From assembly GCA_030278955.1 (NCBI GenBank), contig JAOANR010000003.1, positions 26,737,227-26,801,226 of the forward strand: a DNA stretch of 64,000 nucleotides. Direction: 5' to 3'. Every line of letters starts with the position of its first letter. The stretch's first letter is position 1. Under the pieces are notes generated by a model that was not told the DNA's origin, searched no databases, and worked only from the letters and a program-made list of their open reading frames with translations. This DNA comes from Hygrophila difformis (lineage: Eukaryota > Streptophyta > Magnoliopsida > Lamiales > Acanthaceae). Below, in pieces: positions 24,688-36,600 of the stretch. The position numbers and the translations under genes are program-made.

Positions 24688-27600
24688 ATGTATTTCGCAA
24701 AGCTCGAAGATTCACCCATGTTTCGGCAACAGGTTATTTGTTCATTATTCTGCTCTTATTTAGTTATTCGCCGATTGTTTTTTCTTCAATCGTTCAAGAG
24801 TTTTGTATCGTTGTTGAATTAAGTAAATGCTTGACAATGAGTTTATAATCTGGAATGTGCGTTAAAATTATATGAAATTAGGATTTCTTCCAATTTTCTT
24901 GGCGATTTTAAGGTTATTTATATCTGAAGGGCATTGGGTACTAATTGCTAGTATAGTTGGAGGATATGGATGAAACTTATGCAGTTGTTGCAATTCTATG
25001 CATATATGGTTAGAAAACATGGGGAAAAAAAAGGGAAAAAACCTCTATTTGGCCATTTTGATGGTTCCTGTATTTGACTGAACATGGTTACACTTATATT
25101 GTACATCGGAAGAACTGATGTAATTCACCAATATTTGCAAGAAGTGTGTTGATCTCGGAATTATTGCAAGGGGTCGGGTCAGTCGCATTGGGTTTTCTTG
25201 TTTTTGGTTGTGGGAATTTGCTGTCAGGGAACAGTGGGGCTTAGGTTAAGTATTGGTTGATGATTAAGTGGCCTGTGGGAAGGGTATTTCAGTTGTTTGG
25301 ATGATTTGAGATTTTATTAAGGGCGGGTAAGACTAGTGACAATCAGGACGTACCAGGAAATATGGAGGCCCTAGGCCCTGTTCTATTTTCTTAAAAAATG
25401 TCTTAATTGGGATTGAGGTTTTGATTAGTGGTCAATTTCACCTTCCAACTTTTTAGGGTTCGGGGATTGATCCCCACCAACCCCTTAAAACCCCCTATGT
25501 TCACCAAAAAAAAGGTCCCTAATTTTTTCTATTAACACTAAATTGGCCCCCAAATTTAAGTTTCATATGTCCCCTAAAAAATTATGATAACACTAAATGG
25601 GCCAAAAAATTTTAGTTTCATATTTATACTTCATTTTAAATATGGAGCCACTTTGACTTTTTCAATGGTTTATAATATTACTTTGACCTAACATTTTGTC
25701 GACTTTACAATAGAAAAAACAGTCAATTGAGATGTTGGATTCGTCGAATCATGTAGTTTTAGAATATATGCTTTTTATAGTTTTTACTTAATACACAATT
25801 CGGTAACTAATCATTAAAAATGTGCATTGGATGGCATGAAAAATGGGACCGTACCACGTATTAAAACACAGAGGTAGTACTTTTTATTTTTATTTTTAAA
25901 TTTTAAAAATGAACTTTTATAGAATACAGAATTAAAAACTGGGCCTTGTTCCAAGCCTCCATCTACCCGCCTTGGGATGACCCTGGTGACAAATGTATAT
26001 GGGGGGCATGAGGGGAGCTGGTTCCATCTTCTCCCCGAAATTGCATTATGCATGTGACTTTTTCTTGTATGTCTATTTGAGAAAAATTTCCTCCATATAT
26101 GAGAATCTGGATCTGAATGGGGGTAACTGTTACCATTTTTTAATTTTTAATGTGTATTATATATATACACATTCCTTTAGGTATATTCTCTATTTATTGT
26201 TTTTAATGTGTAATTTGTTTTAAATATAGCTATTTGAAAAATTCCCCCTGTCTAAGAACCTAGTTTTGTCACTGGGTAAGACAGTCAATGATACTTGGTA
26301 GGATTAGGGAATTTCTTGTCTAATTTCTGTTTTTCTAAAGGATGCCAAGTCATTAATAAATGTTTTTATATTATTATTACTTCATAAGTACATTTTTTTT
26401 ATTGATAATGTGAACTGTGAACCTATGATTTTGAATCCATGTGCTGCATGTGTTTGAGTAGTGTTTTTGAAGGGTTCGTAGATGGATACATCATATAAAT
26501 GTTTAATGTGTACATAAAAGATGATTACATGCCATAGGCTGTTTCGCCAAAAAAAGAAAGAAAAAAAGATGATTACATGCAATCAGATCTCAAAAGCTAG
26601 TTTATCAACTAGTTATACATTTTTCACTTTGTCTATGTTATGTGAAGAAGCCATCTCTGATGACCTCTCGCTTGCATATTACTTACAAAAAAATCATGTG
26701 TTTTTCTTGAAGAAACTTCCTAACACCTCGCATCTGTAGTGCCCTTAATTGTTCCTTGGCTGAACACCCGATATTTGGTAAATCACATGCATAACTCATG
26801 TGAACTCATAACTTCTATTTTCAAAGCAGATCCAGGTGATGGATGAAAGTGCTGAGATATTAAGGGACAGAAGCCTAAAATTTCATAAAGGGTGCAACAA
26901 ATACATGTATGTCGTGAGCCACTCCTTTTGTTTCTTATGCTTACATTTTTTGTTCTCTAAAACTATTCTAGGTGCTTTCTTGCTGGCACAAGCATTTTTA
27001 ACTGCCCTTAACTTTATTATACAAACATGGATTTCTTTGCTTGATATGTTAGCATGGGAGATGGGGTGTTTAGATGTCATATGAGAACTCTGTTGTTCTG
27101 CACATGTATAGTGAAACTGAAACCACCTATGAAATCAAAGATTGTTGCATATGCGAATTCTGTTGATCTGCACAAATATCTATTCAGCAATTAAGATGGA
27201 TAGATTGAACCCAATCTTTATCCTATGGTGAATGATCATACTTTGTTATTAAGAAGGATTTCATGCATTCTTGGTTGGAAAATTTTCTTGACTTCTTGTT
27301 GTGTCACCATAAATTTTTCTATATGTATTCGTCTCATGCGTTGGATTTAATGCTATGTTCAGCAGAGACACGATATTTTTACCATGTGATAAATCCATGG
27401 CAGGCAACATGAATTATCTGAATTTTTGTTGTATGTCCATCCATTCATTTTGACATCCTTTTTGTATCTATTTAATTGTGTGACCTTTTTGTATGTTTGG
27501 GATTTATGCAATAGCTGTAGTGCGAGAGAACTTTACTGAAAACCTAGATATTAGGCTGCAAATCTAGTTTCTGTTCACAGACCGGTTAAATCATTCTCTA

Positions 27601-30600
27601 TATCCATTTTTCCAATCTTTTCCATTTTTTTCCGGGGGGTGGGGGGGGGGGGGGATCCATCTTTCCAATCTTTATTTTGGAAGAAATGCAATAGAAAAAG
27701 AGGCTTCCAGCCATAGGAGTTTATTACACTAGAAAGAAGGAAACACTTATCATTCCAGGAGTAGGGGTTGGTGGTTGAGCTTTCTGGTACTTAATATAAT
27801 GCCCTTTGTTGGTTTCATAGGGAACACAAGAAAAACTCCACCTAGTTAATGTAAAACCATTGTTAAACCCAATTTATTGCTGCAAAATAAGTGTGCTTGC
27901 ATTCTATTCTGTTCATGTATTAATTATCCTCAGTTCAAAATTCTTTTTGTATCTCATATTTCTTGGAGGTTCCAAGCTGCTATTGACATGCAATAATGAT
28001 CTTAACATTTAATACCAGTTGGATCTCTTCAAGACTCTTTATTAAAACTCTCTTATGTTTGGATTCACAGAGATGGGCTTGGCGAAGCATATGATAGAGA
28101 TATCGGTTTTGCTACTGCCATGGAAACTTTTGCAGGAGGGCATGATGATCCTGTATCTGTAGCATTTGGAGGTATGAACAACGAGAACATATTGATCCCC
28201 TTGCACCTTTTAACTAGTTTTGCTTGTCAATCCCCTGGCTGAGGTAGAGTTGTAAACTAAATCCTTCGCCATGTGAACCAAAACAACCGACTTACTACAA
28301 TGCATGTAATAATTGATGTTTTGACTGTAGATTCTGCTAACCAATTAACATGAAGGATAGCATTCTTATTGGACCTTAGTTCTCGCAGTTGCAAAGTAAA
28401 GACTTGGTACAGTTTTGTGCGTGAACTATGTGCATTTAATAAGCCTTGTTTTTCTATATGAAGCAATCAAGACAGTCTTTCATTATATTCCAACATTGCG
28501 GCTTTACATAAATTCAAAATTGGTTCCATGTTCAGCTTGATTTTGCTTCTTCAAGAGTATCACAAAAAAAGTGTCGCTTCAGAACTGAAAAAAATCCTAG
28601 TAGTAGTAGTGTCTCCACTTTTGCTTGGGAATATGTATGTTAAATTGGTGACATGAAACTGTGAATATGTTCGATATGGTGAATGGCCCTTAAGAGAATA
28701 TTTTGGATTGAGTTTGGGAATATCTGGTTTCCCCTATCTATTTATGTGTGCTTAAGAGCTTGGAAACTAATAATTTTAGATTTATTTTATACATAGAATA
28801 AGAGCAGCCTTTCTCATTCTATAATTAGTGAATACTTGCTATTATCCAAATAGCTAGACTCTTGTATGCGAAAACCCTTCTAGAAAGAGATAGAAAGAAG
28901 CTATCTCTGACACCTATGTTTAGACCTTAATCAGAAATAAATACATTGATGTGGTTATATCTCTGATACCCATGTTTGGACCTTAAAGAAAGATACATTA
29001 ATATGGTTATCCCCCGCTCCCTGATCTTTGAATATTACAGAAGGTTTAGTGCTAATATTTTCTGTAGATGCTGAGTAAGTTTTCCTTTGTCCTAGGCCCC
29101 GATATGGCCAAATTTGCGATTGTGCTGAGAGAAGTTGCAACTTACAAGGAAATTCTTCGGGTACAGGTGCAAACCTCTCTCTGCAGTCGTTATAAGTAAT
29201 TTCTTATGATTTTCTTTTTAATATTTTTTTATTATTAATCTACTTAGGCATCTTTTTTTGATAATCAGACTTAGGCATGTATATCTTTAGGATTTAATTT
29301 TGTGAATTACGGATATTAATTAATGCTGTACTCTATTTTTGAATATAAATATTTTTAAGCTAAAATATATTTAAAAGCCTGTATACTCCATACTCCAGGT
29401 TACTGACTATTTCATTCATTATGGTGGCTTTCCAGAGCATCTCATCTTTAACCAATTTGAAATTCATATTTTAAAAATCTTAAGATGTTAACCTTGGAGA
29501 AACCATATAAATAAATCTACCCTGACTTTGCAAAAGAATTGACTTGAATTGTTGATTCTGAGAAGTAAAGAGAACAATGTCTGAGGAATTGATATTTGAT
29601 GGAATGGAATGATTTGCTTCTCTGATAGATATTCTTATTATCCAAAAATCTTTTAGAACTGATGGCATGGAATGATTTGCTTCTCTGATGGATATTCTTA
29701 TTATCTAAAAATCCATTAAAACTCCCTCCACTGAAGTATTGTTGAACACTTTTTCCTGCCACTTTCTCCTATTCATTTCCTAGGCAATAACTGGGAGCAG
29801 ACAGTTTCTGAGTTCTCAATCTCATATGCTTCTATCCTTGATTGTTGATTCTTTGTCAAACTTCCTGTTTGTAATTGAATATCTTATTCCGTCAACTCAA
29901 TGTAATTACAGCTAAATAAAGAAAATACCTAAGTTGCAAGAGTACTAACTACCAAAAAAGCCTATAAATATATTTACAATTATATATTTAACATTCCCCC
30001 TCAAGTTGGAGCATATATATCCATCATGCCCAACTTATCACAGAGATATTTTGTAATACCCCAGATTTTTATCAACGCCCAAAGAAATAAAATTTATTCC
30101 GATCAATGTCGAAATATTTCCGAGAAGAAGAAAATAATTTATCACAATAAATTATTGCTCGGAAATGAAACGCCGATAGATTTAAATTCAAAATGGAATA
30201 AAAGAGGGAAAGGAAACCCGAAGACATTCCATAAATTGAGTAAAAATAATTGGAGTTAAGTTCATGAAGGAAAAGAATTTTAATTCCAAGAACCCGTGAA
30301 GTCGAAAGAAATTTAATGATACAAGTTATTGCACGGGAATCAAAAGACGACGAATTGGAAGTCGACGAAACCGAGACCGACGGACTTAAGATCTCAAACA
30401 TGAGATTCATTTGAGTCGAGATAAATTTAAGATAAGAATTTATGACCCGAGAATGACCCGAAAAATCGAGCCCGAAAACGTAGGAGGACAGAAGTCCGAA
30501 AGAGAGGAGGAAAAGCACGACGGATCGCACGACCCCGCCCGGACCGAAGTCCAGGCGTGTTTGGCGCGCACCTGGCGCGCTTTTTGTGGGAAAACCGCCC

Positions 30601-33600
30601 CAACCCCGCGCCGCCATGACAGCATCAGCATTTGTCGCGTTTTGGCGACTTTCTCGCCAATTTTCGGGGCCCAAGTGAGGAATCTCGATCTATCACGGGT
30701 GTAGCATCTTTTTGGACGTTATGTAATCAATCCTATCCCCATTTGTCAGCCATTTCATCAATCATTCACCCCAAACTCTCCAAAAACTCTCCCAAAAGCC
30801 AAACACTCTTCCGGCGACTTTCCGACGAGTTTCCGGCAACCAAATCCAACCAAGGAAGTGTGTAGATCAAGGATTTCAGGCTTTGGATTGTTGGTAAGAT
30901 GTTATTCAAGTTTCCATATGGTTTTAAGATCATAAACATCATCCTAACTTACGAATCTTCGTATTCAAACACTAATCGGAGCCAAGGGAAGAATAAATCG
31001 GGTGGAAGAGATTCGTTCGTGACATCCCGTGGATTCCGGACGACCCCGTGATTTTCTAAACATCATCCCCACTGTAAGTTAACCTTACTATGGTTTTGGG
31101 TGACTTAAAATGTAACCAAACATAGAGATTCAACTCAAGAAAATTTATAAAAATCTGTCAACAAGAGAAACCCTCAACGCAGCGTTTTCGTATGAATTTT
31201 TCGAACCCTTAAAAGTCTTCAAACGGAAAAACTCAAAACATGAAAAGTGTTCCTAAGACTTTGGTCTAGCCTCTGTAAAAATTTTAGAATTTTTCATGTT
31301 GTTTTGAAACCTGAAACCGACCCAAAACCGAAGAGTATCAAATCTGGATCGTAGAATCCTTGACAGAATTTTCGTTCGAACTTGTTGGTTATTTTTACCT
31401 TAGATCTAGACCGATCTAGGATTGGAGTTGAACATAAGAATTGTAGATCTATGAGTTTGGAATATTACTGTAAGTTTTTAGAATTTTTCATTGAGATTTG
31501 AACCTCCGAACTCGAGCCGATCCGATCTGCGTAGAACCGATGTCAAGAACCTTGACAGATTTCATAATCAAACTCGACGAGCAAAACTCTTACTTCGAGT
31601 GTTCAAACCTGAAAACTCAAAACTAAGATTTTGATCCAAAGATCATAAGCTATATTGTGTAAAAATTTTAGAAATTTTCATCAAGTTTTGATACCCCAAA
31701 TCGTATCGGACACATTCTGCGTTTTTAAGAATTTGTCAAAGGATGACAGATTTCATAACCGATCTTGATGAGCTTATTCCTATCATTTCTAGCCCGAACT
31801 AATCTTTGAGCTCTAAACAAAAGTTGTTGGAAATCATGTCTAGTATGTCTCTGTAAAATTTCAGAATTTTTGAAGTCAATTTGATATGTCAAAAAGTCAA
31901 ATCTTTGAAAGGTGTCAAACCTGAATCCTGACAGCTTTTTGTTTGAGTCGAAAACTCAATTTTTGACATGCTTCCTATCATTTTTCCGAAAAACTCAAAA
32001 CACGAAAGTTGTTCGTTGGGATGTTTTTGAGCTACTGTACAAATTTCAGAACAATCGCCTAAGAAATGGATTTTTAAACCAAAAAGGCGCAAACTGTGAC
32101 ATCGATCGATTTTTGAAATCTTTTAAACAACGATCGAGACGTTGGAATTACGATAAAACTATATTTTTGAAAAATCCCGTTACACCAAATAAAAACATTT
32201 TCTGTAAAAGAATTCTTTAGAAACATTGGGGAATTTATGACCAAGTTTGATATGATCAATATGGCCAGACGGCTTGTGGACATAAGAGCCCAAGCGAACG
32301 GCTAGTGGACATAAGAGCCCTAGCGAATGGTCGACCAAACGGCTTGTGGACATAAGAGCCCAAGCGAACGGCCAGTGGACATAAGAGCCCTGGCGAATGG
32401 TTATTTATAAATATTGATTATGAGGATTGCGGTCACAAGAGCCTTGGTGAATGGTGAACTATAAAAGAAACGAAAAATATTTTGAGAAATGATACTATTG
32501 ATATTGGCTGAGGCCGCCGGATCACCGGCTAAATGATACTTTTGAAATTGGCTGCGGCCGCCGGATTGCCGGCTAAATTAAATATTGTTGAAATGGTTAT
32601 GTAACGGGAGAACAAAATATCTAATATTTTTAAGTATCTATCTAGTTATGCCTTGCAAATCATTACCTACAAGAAATGTTTTTATTAAAATTAATTAAAG
32701 GCTTTGAAACCCCTAACCCATGCTATGTGTTAACTTACTCAGCGCGTTTTTGCTGACCCAAACCATATATCTCCTTTTTCTTACAGAGTACGAAGAACAT
32801 GCATCGTCATATGCATACATGGGAACATTAGGGGAAATCTTTATTTTAAATCCCTGCCTTTAATTACGACCTGCATGAACGGGACTGTTGAACCCGTGTT
32901 TTGGCCATGTCGGCCTTATACTTTATTTCCGCTGCACAAATTAAAAATTCCGCTGCAACTCTGATGTATTATTATCTATGAATGGGCTGTTTGAATATTT
33001 TAAATCCTGAAAAACCATAGCCTTGCATCTCTTTAGTGAGCTCGGAGAAACCGTGCCTTGCTAGGGAGGTGCGGCGGTGGCATCCCGGCCTGGGTTACCA
33101 AAACCGGGGTGTTACAGAGTGGTATCAGAGCCCGGAATATTTTAAAACTACTATTTTAAAGAGCCCGTAATATTTTTAAACTATTATTTTCAAGTATTAT
33201 TATTTTTAAAGTTATCATTTCTAAACTAGTAGTATATTTCAAAGAGCCCAATTATTATTTTGAAGTTAAAGCCCAAATTTTTAGCCCAAAATTTTTTTTT
33301 TGAAGCCCAAGAAATTATTTTGGCCCAATAGCCTTGTTTTTATTTCAAGCCCAAATAATTTATTTCTTTCGGCCCAATATAGTGGCCCAAACCTTTTATC
33401 CTTATTTTAATCTATCCATGGAATAAATTTATTTTTAAAACCCATGGATAAATAAATGCATGCATAAAAAAAAATTTTTTTTTTGGGGGATCACATATGC
33501 ATATGCATACATAAATATTTGCACTAGCTCTTTTTATGCGAATTATCTGTGATAAGGAACACTCCTACCTTAGAACTGGACATGATCTTGACTTATGAGC

Positions 33601-36600
33601 GCCAACTTAAGACTAACTTTGCCTTAGTCCTAGATCTTGATCACTTAGAAACTCATCTTCGCGTGCTTCTATAACAGAAAATGGCACCTAGAAGAAAACT
33701 GAGGAAGGTAAGCCCAAACGGCACTGACACTAATCTCCCAAACGCACCTAACAATGAGATTCCTCCGAACGTCGGAGATCGAGCGCCTCCTATTCCCAAC
33801 AACATGGATGAACGTTTAAGGACGGTAGAAGAAGTACTCATAGTATTAGGGAATGCCGAGGTGCATAGGGCACAAGCGACAATACCTCCGCCAGTAGCCC
33901 GAGTCAACTACTTGGCATTGGTAAACCCCTACAATCCACCCCATTATAATGGCCAAGAGGATCCGGCCAAACTGGAAGATTGGATTCGCACCTTTGATAA
34001 GCTCCTTAGCGCTATCAAATGTCCCGAGGACGAGAGGGTCCAAGTGGCGACCTACTATCTTGGCGGAGAGGCCGACGAATGGTGGCATAACCTCCAAGGA
34101 AATTTGACTAAAGCCTGCCTGTGGGAAGAATTTAAGGAGGTTTTGAGGAAAAGGTTTTACCCAATGAGCATTAAGGCCGCAAAGTATGAAGAATTCGTCC
34201 ATTTGAAACAAAGTGGGCAAACGGTACAAGAGTACTATGCCAAGTTTAAGGAGCTGGTTAGATTTGCTCCTACAATGGTGCCAACTGACTTCGACAAGGC
34301 TCAGAAGTTCGAGATGGGTTTGAGTCTTGATATTCGAGAGATATTGGTGGGAGGACAATGCACGACGTTGCAGGAGGTATATGACCGGGCAGTAGCAGTC
34401 GCGCGTGTCCAACAATTAAAACGAAAGGACAATGGCGAATCGAGCAAAAACTCGCAAGGATTTGAGAAGAAGAATCGTAATAAGAACAACAATAATAACT
34501 TTAGGAGGGGCAATGATCAAGCTACATTCGATGGGTCTAGAGGAGATGGCAACCGTGGTGCGTTCATACCACGCTGCCCACGATGCAACCATGCACATTT
34601 GGTGCGCCAGTGCCCGAAGCCTGGAGCCTGCTATAAGTGCGGCAAGTTTGGTCACAAGACTAGGGAATGTCAAACCCATATTGAGAATATAACCAAAAGA
34701 GATGACTTGGTCGCTGGACCTAACTAGCCACAAGTAACCAAGGGGGACTCATGGGACGTTAAATGTGGTGAATAAAGATATACCTGTGCTAGGCAACGAT
34801 ACTTGAACCTTCGTGGATGTGTAGGCAGTTATGGGGACATAACTGTAATCTTAAGGGGGGGAGGATGTAATACCCCGTAAGAATGCATAAGCATTTATTT
34901 CGAAACTCGAATATTTTGTATCCCAAATAAATTCTTTTTTTGAACTACGTAATGACTTGATCCCTTCACAGGGTACGTAGGCAACCTGGAAATTTCAATT
35001 CTGGGTTCAGTCAAACAATAATCAAACAATAATCAACAATCAAACAATAACAAACAACAACACACATTAATACAATCACGCAACCAAACAATGTCCGAGC
35101 TCGCAAGGAGCTAACGCCCAACTTCGAGGACGAAGTTGATTCCTAAGGAGGAGAGGATGTAACACCCGAGAAATTTAATTCACATTCAAAGGAATGGAAT
35201 TAATTTCTTGTGAAAGACGTTTATCCTTAAGGAAAGCAGATGGAGATACCCCAACATTAAATAGAGCCCAAAAGAAAGTGTGGGCGCAACTTCGGGGACG
35301 AAGTTGATTCTTAAGGGGGGTGGAGTGTAATACCCCAGATTTTTATCAACGCCCAAAGAAATAAAATTTATTCCGATCAATGTCGAAATATTTCCGAGAA
35401 GAAGAAAATAATTTATCACAATAAATTATTGCTCGGAAATGAAACGCCGATAGATTTAAATTCAAAATGGAATAAAAGAGGGAAAGGAAACCCGAAGACA
35501 TTCCATAAATTGAGTAAAAATAATTGGAGTTAAGTTCATGAAGGAAAAGAATTTTAATTCCAAGAACCCGTGAAGTCGAAAGAAATTTAATGATACAAGT
35601 TATTGCACGGGAATCAAAAGACGACGAATTGGAAGTCGACGAAACCGAGACCGACGGACTTAAGATCTCAAACATGAGATTCATTTGAGTCGAGATAAAT
35701 TTAAGATAAGAATTTATGACCCGAGAATGACCCGAAAAATCGAGCCCGAAAACGTAGGAGGACAGAAGTCCGAAAGAGAGGAGGAAAAGCACGACGGATC
35801 GCACGACCCCGCCCGGACCGAAGTCCAGGCGTGTTTGGCGCGCACCTGGCGCGCTTTTTGTGGGAAAACCGCCCCAACCCCGCGCCGCCATGACAGCATC
35901 AGCGTTTGTCGCGTTTTGGCGACTTTCTCGCCAATTTTCGGGGCCCAAGTGAGGAATCTCGATCTATCACGGGTGTAGCATCTTTTTGGACGTTATGTAA
36001 TCAATCCTATCCCCATTTGTCAGCCATTTCATCAATCATTCACCCCAAACTCTCCAAAAACTCTCCCAAAAGCCAAACACTCTTCCGGCGACTTTCCGAC
36101 GAGTTTCCGGCAACCAAATCCAACCAAGGAAGTGTGTAGATCAAGGATTTCAGGCTTTGGATTGTTGGTAAGATGTTATTCAAGTTTCCATATGGTTTTA
36201 AGATCATAAACATCATCCTAACTTACGAATCTTCGTATTCAAACACCAATCGGAGCCAAGGGAAGAATAAATCGGGTGGAAGAGATTCGTTCGTGACATC
36301 CCGTGGATTCCGGACGACCCCGTGATTTCCTAAACATCATCCCCACTGTAAGTTAACCTTACTATGGTTTTGGGTGACTTAAAATGTAACCAAACATAGA
36401 GATTCAACTCAAGAAAATTTATAAAAATCTGTCAACAAGAGAAACCCTCAACGCAGCGTTTTCGTATGAATTTTTCGAACCCTTAAAAGTCTTCAAACGG
36501 AAAAACTCAAAACATGAAAAGTGTTCCTAAGACTTTGGTCTAGCCTCTGTAAAAATTTTAGAATTTTTCATGTTGTTTTGAAACCTGAAACCGACCCAAA

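Larger units (their letters stand above)
30052..33116 (+). repeat. 5' LTR of the gag-only element
   Basis: Bounded by TG and CA, 3065 bp, unusually long. It holds an ORF-like shadow region, a GC-rich segment around 30530-30670, modules about 190 bp apart (31271-32040) and a 70-bp tandem repeat (32271-32410). The first and last hundred or so bases resemble the chromovirus LTR at 53638. Confidence 0.93.

Noticed and set aside
30072..30674. 200-codon minus-strand ORF, repeated at 35346-35948
   Set aside because: It lies in both LTR copies and its identity just reflects LTR identity; the translation has no domain or typical composition.
32271..32410. CRISPR-like regular repeats
   Set aside because: Units are contiguous tandem copies inside a plant LTR, without spacers; the genome is eukaryotic.
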